Shown here piece after piece: positions 11,890-23,420 of a DNA stretch of 64,000 bases; the stretch's first letter is position 1; each line of letters opens with the position of its first letter. The stretch is from positions 304,703,203 through 304,767,202 of the forward strand of contig NC_133650.1 in NCBI RefSeq assembly GCF_009905375.1, in the 5' to 3' direction. Position numbers and translations under genes: made by a program. This DNA is from Apium graveolens (Eukaryota > Streptophyta > Magnoliopsida > Apiales > Apiaceae). Under the pieces are notes generated by a model. That model was not told the origin of the DNA and ran no database searches. It worked only from the letters and a program-made list of their open reading frames with translations.

Positions 11890-13401
11890 TCTACTTTCCA
11901 AAGAAGAACCAAAAAAAGTAGAAGATGCACTTAAGGATGCAGATTGGGTCATGTCTATGCAAGAAGAATTGAATGAGTTTGAAAGAAATGAAGTGTGGAA
12001 GCTGGTGCCTAGACCTAAGAACAGGTCAATTGTAGGCACAAAGTGGGTCTTTAGAAACAAGACTGATTCTGATGGAACAATCATCAGAAATAAGGCAAGA
12101 TTGGTGGCTAAAGGATATTCCAAACAGGAAGTATTAACTATGATGAGATATTTGCTCATGTTGCTAGGCTGGAAGCAATCAGAATCTTCTTGGCATATGC
12201 CGCTCACAAGAAGTTCAAGAGTGCATTTCTCAATGGAGAACTTGAAGAGGAAGTCTATGTTGAACAACCACTAGGATTTGTGGATCCTAAACATCTTGAC
12301 TATGTTTACAGACTTGATAAAGCACTCTATGGACTGAAGCAAGCACCTAGAGCATGGTATAAAACCCTTGCTCAGTTTCTACTTAAATGTGGATTTAAAA
12401 GAGGTACAATAGATCAAACCCTATTCTATCTGAATAAAGGTAAAGATTTAATTTTAGTTCAAATTTATATGGATGATATCATTTTTGGTTCAACTAATCA
12501 AACACCGTGTGATAAGTTTTCAAAGTTGATGCAATCAAGATATCAAATGAGTATGATGGGAGAGATGAGCTAATTCCTAGGCTTGTAGATTAAACAGACT
12601 GATAATGGCATCTATATTAATCAGTCCAAGTACACAAGAAATCTACTAAAGAGGTTTAATATGCAAGAATGTGCAACTGCAAGTACTCCTATGGCAACTG
12701 CTATAAAACTTGATCTAAATAAAGGTACAGCAGTTGATGTCACAACTTACAGAGGTATGATTGGTTCTCTGTTATACCTAATTGCTAGTAGGCCAGACAT
12801 TATGTTTGCCACTTGTTTGTGTGCAAGATTTCAAGCAAATCCAAGGGAGCCACATCTAATTGCAGTAAAGAGAATTTTCAGATACCTGAAGGGTACTGTT
12901 TGACTTGGACTTTGGTATGCAAGGGAAGCTGATTTTGCATTATGTGGTTATTCAGATGCTGATTTTGCTAGATGCAAAATAGACAGGAAGAGTGCATCAG
13001 GAAGCTGTCAGTTCTTGGGAGGCAGATTAGTCTCATGGTTCAGCAAGAAGCAGAAATCTATTTCTACTTCAACTACTGAGGCTGAATATATTGCAGCTAA
13101 AAGTTGTTGTGCTCAGTTGTTATGGATGAGGAATCAGCTCATGGACTATGGATTATCATTTTCAAAAATTCCTATTTATTGTGATAATCAAAGTGCTATT
13201 GCTATGACAGGAAATTCGGTGCAACACTCTCTTACAAAACACATCAGTATCAGATATCACTTCATAAAAGAGCATGTCATGGAAGGAACCATAGAGCTTC
13301 ATTTTGTTCCTACTGATCAACAGCTGGCTGATATCTTCACAAAGCCATTACCTGAAGTAACATTTATAAAGCTTGTAAATGAACTTGGTATGGTTAATTA
13401 G
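11864..13401 (+). pseudogene. Copia-1 reverse transcriptase and RNase H, inactive
   Basis: RT copies element RNA into DNA; RNase H removes the template. RT begins in LSKEEPKKVEDALKDADWV and continues with [21 protein letters not shown] frame change and a 24-base deletion near 12220 remove the strand carrying the first catalytic Asp (Copia-2 keeps [12 protein letters not shown]). The second motif, [10 protein letters not shown], survives near 12460. More stops lie at about 12571 and 12586, and a TGA at 12901-12903. RNase H retains [28 protein letters not shown] and [13 protein letters not shown], ending at TAG 13399-13401. The loss of the catalytic Asp means no RT activity even if the stops were read through. 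Confidence 0.9.
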
Positions 13402-13805
13402 GACAAGTAAATTTATTTCAATTTATATTTGATCAAATCATGATGTATACTGATCAAATCCTGATATGTCCTAAATGCTGTGTTTTTTGATATTAAGCCA
13501 GAAATATTTGATGTATTTCATTTTTATATGCATGATAAATTAAGTGAATTTATTTGCTAAATTGTGCATGTATTAATAAATATATCATTGTAATCATTAC
13601 ACATTATTCTAGGGAGACGCGCCTTCAAAAGACATCTTTTGGTTAATTCATTAAGTTAACTCTTCACTTAATAATCAGTCAATCTTTTAGTCTCTTGATA
13701 TTCTTTTTTTATTTCTCTCGGTTATTTAAATGACCACTCACCCTTAGGTCATTTTACCTTTTCTCATACTCAAACACATCTCTTCACTTTCACTTCTCAC
13801 ACACA
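13402..13805 (+). promoter_or_regulatory. Copia-1 spacer before short ORF, with hairpin and AT-rich core
   Basis: Noncoding. CTAGGGAGACG (13609-13619) is shared with Copia-2 (46324-46334). It is followed by a perfect 7-bp palindrome, CAAAAGA CA TCTTTTG. An AT-rich TTATTTAAAT near 13724-13733 lies about 75 bases before the ATG at 13806, where Copia-2 has a clear TATA box. The leader is CT-rich and G-poor, as plant leaders often are. Confidence 0.5.
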
Positions 13806-14045
13806 ATGGCGAATTCCAGCTGGTTCTACTGCTACGGCACAAATAGTGTGACAATTTTTTGAAATGGAATCCAAACTCAATATCCGATCAATAATATTCC
13901 ACACGACATCTGGATTCAACTTTCAGACGTCATCAAAAATAATCTTCTGTTTTTCCAAAGAGAATTTCATCTCCACAATCTTAAACAGCAGGAGAAAATC
14001 ATTCATCTTGCTATTCTCTTTGTTAAAAGTAGGAAGAAGAATTAA
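13806..14045 (+). pseudogene. Copia-1 short accessory ORF (one internal stop)
   Basis: Reads from ATG 13806 (MANSSWFYCYG) to TAA 14043-14045, 79 codons, with one TGA at 13860-13862. It aligns without frameshift to the intact 89-codon ORF of Copia-2 (46481-46750). Shared features are IPxxIW, LFF, an FHxH segment, a Gln/Glu-rich stretch ending QEKII, and the C-terminal end LAILFVKSRKKN (Copia-2 FAILFVESRKKK). No known domain is recognised. The C-terminal hydrophobic patch plus basic tail is the best conserved part. Function unknown. Confidence 0.6.
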
Positions 14046-14814
14046 ACATCCTCCATCCGTTTCTCTTCACCATCAGCTTTGTCAGGCTTCTTAGACCAAG
14101 GCTGTTGATGTTCAACTTCTTAGATTAGGACTATCTTGTAATCTTTTGCATGTAATCTACAAATTTCATGAAATGTACTCTTCTGATATATTAATGAAAT
14201 TTCTTTTGATTGCAAGATTTAGTCTATGCTTATCTCGTATTGTATGCATGTGAATGTTCTTTTTGAAGCCTGTCAATCTTTACATCATCTACTTAAATTG
14301 TATTTCTTGATGATTGTTTTGATTAAAATTGTGGTTTGCTAATAATTTTTGCTATCTTGATAATCAACTGTTGAATTCAAATCGACATATCCTGAGGTTA
14401 TCAAATCCTGACAGAAGAAAGGTTTCAAATACTGAAGACAGGTCAGCATGTTCTAATTCAGATTATTACTGTTAATTAATCTCTGAGTAAGTTTTATTGC
14501 TACAATTAAGTGTCTCACTTAATTAATGATAAATGGTGGATTATCTAATAAACAAATTTCTATAGTTGTGTCTTTACATATCTGTATGTATTTTGTCTTT
14601 ACTTCCGTAATTTACTCCACCATCGAATTCTATTACTCAGTTGTTCCTTGTTCGAAGTCAAATTCACTAAGTTACCTTCTTCATACGAGTGTGTTATACC
14701 TATTTCTGAATAGTGAAGCTATAAAACCAGAAGAAATTCTGTGACACAATTCATCATACACATAGTTTCACTGTGCACATCTCACGTTACTCTCTCACAC
14801 AAGCTATTCACATC
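14046..14814 (+). other. Copia-1 spacer between accessory ORFs
   Basis: The first ~170 bases after the stop match Copia-2 46751-46920 (shared GTTGATGTT, ATCTTGTAAT, TTAATGAAATTTCT-like blocks), like a conserved 3' untranslated region. The rest is AT-rich and noncoding. A TATA-like CTATAAAACC lies at 14719-14728, 95 bases upstream of the ORF2 ATG at 14815. Confidence 0.5.
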
Positions 14815-15712
14815 ATGAAAACGTCTGAAGTTTCACCACTCTTTAGTCAAACCACAATCGTTCATGGAAATACATTTGGCACTAACAGTTACCTAGCTCT
14901 TCTTACACATCAGCAGCTACCATCATCTTTTTATGATATTCAGGATTTTCTACTTTAATATCCAATTGGGTATGCGCTTACGAATCCTGTTAAGGTGTCA
15001 TACAGGGTTGTCATGCAGGTCTAGAATACAGCTGTGGTAATTTCAACAAACACTGGCTTTTTCTTTGAATATAAAGGCCAAAGACATGAAGTTGATGTTG
15101 ATATTCTGCTTTAAGCCTTGAGATTGCCTGCCCTGGATGGTGCTCCTGATACTCATACCACTGAGCAGCTGTTTGATATGCTAAGGACTTTAGGCTATCA
15201 AGGAAAAATCACAACCATTGGAAAACTGGCCAGGACTAAAATAAAAAGAGAGTGGAACTTTTTCTTTGACTGCATCAATAGGTGTTTCTTGAATAAGACA
15301 ACAAATTTTGATGCTCTTCCATCCACTTCTCTGAGAATTGGGTACTCTCTTCTTTACGCTGGTAATTTTGATTATGGTAATACTATACTACAGTTCATAA
15401 TTGCTAGGAGACCAGATGCTTCAGGAGTAATAGGGTATACTAGATTTTTACAACTGATTTTCAATTTTCTATGCCCTAATGCTATGTTTGATGATGATGA
15501 ATTACTCCCTATTTTTCAAAGTACTGATGCTGGTCTTTCACCTTCTCCTGACAGATCAAATCCTGATGTTACAACAGCTCCTACTGAGAATCATCCTTCA
15601 ACTGCACTAGCTACAATTGATGATCCCTTACTGATTGCTAGTTTGCAAAAGCATCCTGATATGCTGTTTGTTCCTCCACTTTCATCACTTCCACTTGAGG
15701 ACTCACCTTCAG

Positions 15713-16080
15713 GTATTGCTAACTTCTCATATATTCTCATGTTTGTATAATTATAAATAGTTTCTTCTTTGAGGTTACCTCTATTTATATGACAAGCATA
15801 CAACTCTTCTCATCCATCTCTTATTTCTTTGCTAAATGTGTGATTGAGCCTTTCTGTGAGACTGTGTGAAAATATTAGATTATTTTTTTTTTGAGTGGCA
15901 TTATCCTATACTGGCAAAAGGAAAGGTAGCTTTGAGACAAGAATCTTATAAGTTTTTCTTTACTTATAAAGTTTCTTATGTGAGAATAATATTACTCTTA
16001 AAAGTAATACACTGTGTGAGAAGTGATGACATCACTTAAAAAGAACTAGAGATTTAGGTGTTACCTTGTTTCTGTTTCAG
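15713..16080 (+). other. Putative spliceosomal intron in Copia-1 ORF2
   Basis: The donor CAG/GTATTG is at 15710-15718 and the acceptor TTTCTGTTTCAG/GA ends at 16080. The 368 bp between is strongly AT-rich with T-runs and contains stops in the ORF2 frame. Removing it joins TCA-G to GA-TCT in phase 1, and the frame continues open through 16116-16340. Copia-2 has no visible counterpart in its shorter hinge. Confidence 0.6.
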
Positions 16081-16703
16081 GATCTCATCAGCCACAGGCA
16101 TCACTTGTAAAGAATATGGATAAAGGCAAGGCAATTCTGTCTAACTCTGCAAATTCTTCTGATGGTTTATCTGATTCTAATAATGACAGTGATGAAGATG
16201 ATTCTGATTTAGCTCAGCATAAGTCTGCAATTGATGCATCTAAGAAGTCCAATGTTGGTTCTTCTTCGCAATTCAATAAAAATCCTTCTTATCACAATGC
16301 TAATGCTGAGAATTTTAGACAGACAGAATGGGATTATAAATGAAGACTTTCAAATTCCTCTATCTCGTATGTTGTTGGCCTGCAACATATTCATCGTGCC
16401 TATGATGAAATTCAAACTCCTGATCTGAAGTTGCATCTTAAGGCCTCAACCATTTCTGTTAAAGGAATTCACTCTGATCTTAATGAAATGAAGAAGTCTC
16501 ATACTGGTGTCAAGGAGAAAATTGATGAATTTTTACTTCAAACACCTACTTCAGCTGAATTCAAAAGTGTGAAAAATACTATCATAGATGTTGTTGAATC
16601 TCAACACATCATGGCTTCTAGAATTTTCTCCTTAGAAGAAAAGGTCTCTTCTATAGGTGACAAACTGGATGCTCTGTTATCTCTTCTTACAAATACTGAT
16701 GCC

Positions 16704-16719
16704 AAAAAGGGGGAGAAGA
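16704..16719 (+). other. Internal polypurine tract in Copia-1 ORF2
   Basis: A 16-purine run (AAAAAGGGGGAGAAGA) preceded by a T-rich stretch. The core GATGCCAAAAAGGGGGAGAA is identical in Copia-2 (49769-49788), and it resembles the 3' PPT (GGGGGAGA) next to the right LTR. Confidence 0.45.
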
Positions 16720-18605
16720 TAGTGGCTACAAAATGTACACCAGATTCTATTCAGACAAAGGATAAAGATATTGATGATGATGGTGATAAGAATAATCCAG
16801 TTACAGATGTTCAAATTGCTTCTACTGCTCAACAACCTCAACATTCCAGGAAGAATGATCCTTAAGGACAAAGGAAGTCAATTGGTGCTTATAAAGCCAA
16901 TCACAAGGCTACTGCTGATGCTCCTGAGGATGATGATATTACAATCTCTAATTTAGCAGATGCTAAAGGGTTGTTCTTCTCTTATAGGCATAAGGAAACA
17001 AGTGAAGAGATTGTCTTATATTACAAAGATAAGAAGTTTGAGAAAAATAATACTAGGAGTGTTCTTGGGTATATGACTGAAGAATTTCCTGATCTAACAC
17101 CCGAATAAGCGGTTATGCAACAAAAGGAGTTTTTGGCTCAGATTGAAGCTGAAGCTAACACTTCTAAGGGAAGAGGAAAAAGAGGTGGTAGATCTGCAAG
17201 AGCAAGAGGAAGAGGAAGAGGAAGAGGAAGAGGAAGAGAAGGAAGAACTTCTAAACCAAGTCAAGTGACTGCATTTAACTCTACTTTTCTGAATTTTCTA
17301 TCCAGAGAAGGGTATGTTCCTGTACAAGGACATGAAGGACATGAAGAAGATGAAAAAGTTCAGAAGCCAGAAGAGTTAATTATACCAAGGAAGAAAAGAT
17401 CAGCCACTGACATTGATCAAGCTGATACAGCAAATCAGAATGTAACTCCTGATACAAACATAAATCCTGAGATAAAAGCATATCCTGATGCTATAAACTT
17501 GATACTGATTTTGACTCTGATGAAAAGGTGATCAAAACATTAAATGATTCAGCCCTTAATCCAGTAGTCACTTCTTATACTTCAGAGGTTGATGAAAAAG
17601 AAAAAGTTGATAGGAGGAAAACTGATCAAACATGCAAAGAATATTTGCAGAGAGTTTTAAAATCAAAGAGAGAGCTATGGAATAAAGAAAGGGAAGATTA
17701 GTGATCTGTCTACAAGTTATGCTCCTCTTAGCAAGAAGGATAGAAGATGGAAAGATATTCATACATTCGATTATCCTAAAGTGTTCAAGCATGTTAAATT
17801 TGTGTCAGCTGGGTTAAGAGATTCTATTTTAGAATAGGAAGATGTTGATAAGTCCATCAAGAAACTTTCTTGGGTGGAATACAATAAGAAACTGAAGCTT
17901 ATCAAATCTTGGACCAGAGGAGGCATTGATCATTCTAATATAGAGATTTTAATATCTGATCTGCTGGATACAAATACTCTGACAGAGAATCTTGGTGAAC
18001 GAATTTCTCCTTCACATCTTAAGAAAGTTGAAGCTGTGAAGATTGTTCATAGAAAGATAAATGATAATGATGTTAGAGAAGAGATTCTGTACTTTTTCAG
18101 GGATGGTAAAGTAAAGAGCTTTACATTGCAGCAACTCTTAATGAAGACTGTGACATAATTGAAATACATTCACTATCTTCTTAGAGTCGAGAACAGTGTC
18201 ACCAGAAACTGGTCTTTCATGATACTTGAAGTCATCAAAAGAAGAGTCATGACAAAAGATGATAAATACAATGGTGATTATGTTCCTGAGTACATAACTT
18301 ATATAGGTCAAGAAATGAAGATGAAAAAGGGAGCCGCAGTGCTACAAGTTTTTCTCAACAGTCCTCAGTTATCCTTTAGTCCTGATCATGAAGATGTCAG
18401 TTTAAGCTACATGTTGATTGGTGATCTTGAGATAAGTAAAAGCTTAATTTCTAACTTGAGATCAACTATCTATCAGCTTGGAGAAGATACTGAAGAGAAG
18501 AGAAAGTTGAAGAAAAAGCTTGTTAAAGTCCTACGAGACAAGGAGGAAGAAAGATTGAAAAACTTTCTGGGAACAAATGTCAGTTATCAGAAAATACTAA
18601 AGTAA

Positions 18606-18696
18606 GCTTTAGTCTCTGTACATTTTGTAGGTTGGTTTTAGCATCATTGAGAATGGAATTTGTGCTTCATTACATTAAGCATAAATTGGGGGAGAT
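18606..18696 (+). other. Copia-1 3' untranslated end and polypurine tract
   Basis: Short noncoding stretch after ORF2 ending in ATTGGGGGAGAT (about 18685-18696), the plus-strand primer site directly before the 3' LTR. Confidence 0.8.
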
Positions 18697-19192
18697 TGTT
18701 ACATATTGAATTCTCAATGATCGGAAGGAGCTCAGGATCCGGCTGTTCGGGTTTCATCAGTATATGATGTATCGTCAGGATTTAATACATCATCAGCATT
18801 TGGATGTCATCAGTATTTGAAGCCAGTCTGCTTAAAGGATTTGTTCTGTTCCTTGTAATATGGAGCAGATATCTTTTACGTCTGAGTTATAGGACTTCAT
18901 CTATTCAGTTGAAGATATGTATCAGTTTCAGTTAGTTTTTGATTATGCATATCTTAGATTGATTTGTTTTAGCCGTGTAGTATACAAACACAGTTTAGGT
19001 CATCACTTATTGTATCGATCTCGAGTATCATTCGACCTAGCAGCTCTCAAGAACATCAGTATTTCTTGAGAGGATTTTGTAACAGTTTTTATCAGAAATA
19101 TAAAAAGCTGTTACATTTTATTACTTGTTCGAAACATTTATACAATTGTATCCAACACCCCTTAAACAATTGTATATTCACTGGGCAATAAT
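18697..19192 (+). repeat. Copia-1 3' LTR (496 bp)
   Basis: Partner of 7370-7865; begins TGTTACATAT and is followed by the duplicated ATATG (19193-19197). By eye about 5% of positions differ from the 5' LTR in the first 190 bp, indicating an insertion of some age. Confidence 0.9.
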
Positions 19193-20126
19193 ATATGATT
19201 AACAGAGGATTCTTAGAATGACTTGGCCGGAAAAAAATAAGCACGGCAGCGATGGAAACTTCGATTAAATTTTTCGATTGATTCGTTAATTATTTGACTG
19301 AAATAAGGCTGTAGATGAGTTCCTGGTATCGACAAGGCTGTGTCCTGTGTATTTGGTTGATTCCTGGGTTAATACTCAGTCGCCGAAAAAGCTTCGGACG
19401 GCGGGGGTCGCCGTTAATGTCTTCCCCGACCGTCGCTGCCGAAGAATGGAGGAAAACGGTGACTAAATTACTGTTTAACCATCGTTCTTTTCTCATATTT
19501 GTATCTAACCCCCTGCAATTTTAAAAACTCACAAAAATCAGATTTCTGTTTAAAATTTTTCAAAAATTATATTTTTGTTTATAATTATTTTCAGAAATTG
19601 TGTTTAATTATTTAAAATTCCAAAAATCAATATTTTTTAATTCTAAAAATTATTTTTAATTCAAAATTAAATCTAAATTTTTTATTTAATTAATTTTAAT
19701 TGATAATTAATTATTTAATTAATCAATTGATTTAAATATTAATTGATTAATTGATTTAATTAATTGTTAAATAATTTTAATTGATTATTTAATTCGATTT
19801 AATTATTTCTTCTGATTCATAAATTTTGAAAAATAGTTTTGAGCTTTAAAATATTATTTTAAATTATTTTCAAGGCTTGATAATTATTATTTAATTATTT
19901 TCAAGTTAGATTCGGGTGTTCGAACCCTATTATTTAATTATAAAATGATCCTGAGAACCGTTTTAATTTCGAAAAATGTTCAAAAATTCGTATTAAATAA
20001 ACCATTCATCCGTTTATACGAAACGAACGCGTCTAGACTCAGAAAAATATTCTGCTTCCATTAAAAATACTTTTGAGACATAAAATCTTTCATTTCGAAA
20101 GGTCGCTTAATTTTGTAAACGTTTCT
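19193..20126. repeat. Right copy (R2), second part
   Basis: After the ATATG duplication the sequence resumes the R1 match (1809-2727) with scattered substitutions. Similarity ends at about 20126 (R1 about 2727), where R1 continues into its own unique interior. Confidence 0.8.
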
Positions 20127-21655
20127 GAGTCGCGTAATTATCGTAAAATTTATTTCGACTCGATTTCAGTTTTGAACATACCGAGTCAAATGTTTTGACG
20201 AACTGAGTATATGTTATATGAAATATGTGATACGTGCCTTATGTATTTATGTGTTATGTGAACTATGAGTCCACGTATCTATTAAACTTTATATGATTAA
20301 AGATGATCTTTATCCGTTATTATCAGCGGGTAGACGATAAGGATAAACATATAGACTAGAAAATTATATATTGTAAGTTAATTAAATGGTATCTTTTATG
20401 ATAGATACACATAGTGCGAGGCATTCAAAGCTAGACATAGATTATAAAAGTAAAGCCTGATTACGTGTAGTAATGAAACAAGTGGATTCAGAATAAAGAT
20501 AAACCTGAAATGGTGAATGATAAGAAAGGTCAAGTGGTCTGACAATGGAAATACAAAAAACATCAGGACTGGGTGATATGGCAGATAGTTAAAGATCAGA
20601 GGGTTATCAATTGAGGCAAGTATTCGTAAACTTTCTTCTAAAATACTGCAAATATTTCTTCATTCTTATTCCAAGTTCAGAATAGTTAAAAGTTTTTATA
20701 TTTCGCTGCAATTACTCTTATTTATGCAAGTACCTCTTTGATCTTGTTCCTTGATTATCGATTGATCTCTTGAGCAAATACCCATTATTTCGGGTTATTT
20801 GCGAACCCTAAATCAGGATGTTTGAAATCAAAGTGATTTGACATCAAAATACTCTACTAAATGGATGGTTACAATGAGGGCCAGGAATGAGCTGGACCCT
20901 AAGGGTTAGAGATGGCTGGACCCTTGATTATTAGGCCACAGTTCCTGGGTACCCCATATGTTGGTGGGTCTATGCAGTTGGGTATAGATCCGTACTATAT
21001 CCTGACTGATTAGCAGGTTATAGTGCATATGTTGGTTCTAGTGTTCAGTCTAATTTATTGTTGATCGTCATTAACGGCATTCCTCATTGGAAAGTTTATG
21101 ATTGCAAAAAAAAAAAGATTTGATTCAAGAGATGAACCAGTGAAATGTTCACTGTTTTTTTACAGAGAAATGTGATTTATGATTAAAGGCTAATGAGGGC
21201 CGATGTTTTAGTCGCTCAACTGTTTTAAATAAATAAAAGTGTTTTGAAATCATTTAAAGATTGTTTCCAGAAGTTTTTGATCTAATACCTGGAAATGAAT
21301 TATGATACTTGCTGGGCATCTTTGGCTCACTCTTGCTTCGTGAATTCTTATTTCTTTCAATATCAAATGAGGACAAAAGTGAATAGCTCTTAATAGACAG
21401 CAAAAGTGGGGAGATCCCAACTGAAGGAATTTGGAGGTGTTAGAGTAAATAATATGAGGAAGTTAGTAAAAAGGTAATAAAATTGTATTTAGTTATTGTA
21501 ATTTTAGAAGGTTAGATTCTTATTTTATACCATAACATGTAAGCGATCCGGATTAATGAGGGGTTATCTGTATATTTATTTTAATATACAGGTTTATATT
21601 ATTTAAAGTTGTTTAGTGACACCCAATCCTGACCCCAGATTTGGGGATGTTACAT
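20127..21655. other. Unmatched tail of the outer element
   Basis: No gene. It ends in GATTTGGGGATGTTACA at 21655, preceded by CCCAATCCTGACCCC. This closely resembles the LTR end of Gypsy-3 (CCCGACCCCGGATTTGGG, then GGTGTTACA). I infer that the full LTR of the outer element runs to 21655 and that the left copy lost its U5 end and primer site. A poly-A run lies at about 21108-21118. A short open stretch near 20940-21050 (QFLGTPYVGGSMQLGIDPYY) hints at captured or older coding sequence. Confidence 0.45.
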
Positions 21656-22840
21656 GCAGTATGAAGTCATGGATTTTGATAAACCTTTAAAGTTCTGCAG
21701 GAAAAAAAAGCATTAAAATGTCAGGTACTTTCTATCAAGCATTGGTAGCTCACTTTAAAAGCACATGCATTATCATAATGTAAAACTAATTAGTTGCTCC
21801 AGTGTTGGCGCATATCAAAATATTGAAAATATTTAAATTAGGGCCGCACCGATTTTCTAGTAATCACTATTGTAACACTTTTGACTTTGGAGTTAAATTT
21901 ATATGTAGAGTTTCATGCACTTGAATGAGTTATATTGCAGGTTCAAACTATTGTTAATTTATGTGCATGTGTATATCCAAAAGGTAAGCTTTTGCAAGAG
22001 TAACTATGGTACCCCGACAATTCTGCCAATCTACAAGCAGACTGTTACATGCACGAATCCACACCACACCTACAAGCTATTTAGATTTTCTGTACTTGAG
22101 AGTTGCTGGGAATGTGGTCATTGGATTGGATGCTAAAACTATTGGGTACGACCGTGACATGATCATGAAGGCAACAGTTATTAACTGTTTCTAATACTTT
22201 ATAATTAAATTATTATTATATTAACTGTTTGTCAGTGACGTGATCTTGTACACACACCAAACACTAAATTTTATATATTTATTTATATTTAATTATATTT
22301 GATTTGCTCTTACTTTTTAATAATGATGACATCGCTCATATATAAAATTTTCACCAATCAAAACTAATTTTATATTTTTTTGTAATTAGCATATGCACAT
22401 GTCGGAGTACATTAGAAACATCTGTATATTAAATAAAGAAAGGAGACTTTAAAATTTTACGGAGTCTTTATTGTTGCTTTATAAATCCAGGTTCCAGAAA
22501 TGTTCTTGAATTACAAAAGAATGTGGACGGAACCGGAAATTTATTAGAGGGGCAGAATGTAAAATAAAAAAGTGTTTAACAAAATGAGGCTTAGTGGCTA
22601 GGAAAAAACAGATAGACTGAAATATAACTTGTAGTCTACAATTCTTGGCTTTCTAAGGTTCATAGCAGACACACATTTGACACACCGTCTAAAAATAAAT
22701 GTTAATGATGCATCTGTTCATCTTCAATGACATGCAAATAAACAACACGATGACTAATTATGTTCTAGAAAAGAGACGCCTCATATTAGCTGTATCACAA
22801 AATATGTCACATATAAATTAGGCAGATATAGTTAAATTAC
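21656..22840. other. Intergenic, no supported gene
   Basis: AT-rich. A 62-codon open stretch at 22006-22194 (ending RDMIMKATVINCF) and a longer frame at 21915-22136 overlap in different frames; neither matches a family I know. Nothing else is seen. Confidence 0.35.
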
Positions 22841-23420
22841 CTTCACATTCAAGTGGCCTGTATATGACTGAAGAGGACAATCAAGGACCCGGGATGTGCT
22901 CATTGATAAATCCCAAAGCTTCAATGTGTTATCCGTGGACGCACATTGGCTTTGGTTTTGATGGTACTAACACTTGCTCCATGTAATAGCAACACAGTAA
23001 GACAACCAACTTACTATACATCCATATTATTCCATTGAATAGGTAATTAGATTACTACAATAAATTTAGTTTTAAAGATGACATTCACCAAGAGAAAAAG
23101 TACAATTGCTTGATTGATATTCCAGAGCTTCACTGAACCATCATCACTCCCGCTGGCCAACATTGTTGGATCTGTTAGCGAAAAGTCGACATACCACACA
23201 CGCTTCTCATGCTCTTTCATTGTCAATAATACTTGACTTCTTGTAACATCCCATATATGATAAATAAACAAATAGATTATATTTTAAACAAAAGAAATTT
23301 AGCAATATAAGCTTATAAGCATATAAGATTTAAGGACTACCTGCACTACACCTTCAAAGTTACTTGAAGCAATCTGGCTTTAGATATAGCCATCCAACAT
23401 ATACTGCTTAACTTTGAAAA
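22841..23420 (-). pseudogene. SPA-type (SUPPRESSOR OF PHYA) WD40 gene remnant
   Basis: Three consecutive exons of a SPA3/SPA4-like WD40 domain on the minus strand. Exon at 23341-23420: acceptor AACAG, then SKLSSICW; a one-base loss and a TAA follow, then SQIASSNFEGVVQ and a donor CAG/GTAGT. Exon at about 23110-23256: [20 protein letters not shown] through [17 protein letters not shown], intact in frame, but both its acceptor AG and donor GT are lost. Exon at 22841-22972: VSTIKTKANV fused by an internal deletion to STDNTLKLWDLSM and GHLNVK, then a donor AAG/GTAAT. In functional SPA proteins this domain binds COP1 partners and light-signalling factors in the nucleus. The kinase-like and coiled-coil parts are absent, so this is a non-functional fragment. 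Confidence 0.75.

Larger units (their letters stand above)
14815..18605 (+). pseudogene. Copia-1 accessory ORF2, interrupted, with putative intron
   Basis: Homologue of Copia-2 ORF2 (47476-51237). The N-terminal part (MKTSEVSPLF) has stops at 14956, about 15022 and about 15112, then is open to 15711. It holds the conserved block with IGYALT, LGYQ, KREWNFFFDCI, NFDALP and RIGYS. A putative intron (15713-16080) interrupts the Ser/Pro-rich hinge. Then follow an acidic Ser/Asp stretch (16140-16220), a coiled-coil-like region (16430-16690), DAKKGEKI, an Arg-Gly-rich patch (17165-17245), a frameshift interval (about 17495-17700) and the conserved C-terminal domain (about 17766-18605, with YIHYLLRVENSV, SLSYMLIGDLEI, STIYQLGEDTEEK). 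No signal peptide or membrane segment is seen. Function unknown; such ORFs are often labelled envelope-like without support. Confidence 0.75.
7370..19192 (+). mobile_element. Copia-1: Ty1/copia retrotransposon, SIRE/Maximus-like, decayed
   Basis: An 11.8-kb element with two 496-bp LTRs, a 5-bp target duplication, a Met-tRNA-type primer site, gag, protease, integrase, RT, RNase H (in copia order), a short accessory ORF and a long accessory ORF2, then a polypurine tract. The order IN before RT defines Ty1/copia; the long post-pol region with ORF2 is typical of the SIRE/Maximus lineage (family knowledge). Several in-frame stops, frameshifts and small deletions show it cannot encode its own enzymes. 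It is inserted in the right repeat of the outer gypsy-like unit. LTR divergence by eye is about nine differences in the first 190 bp. Confidence 0.93.

Noticed and set aside
21915..22194. Two overlapping frames as a host gene
   Set aside because: No recognisable domain, no coherent splice sites, and frames conflict.
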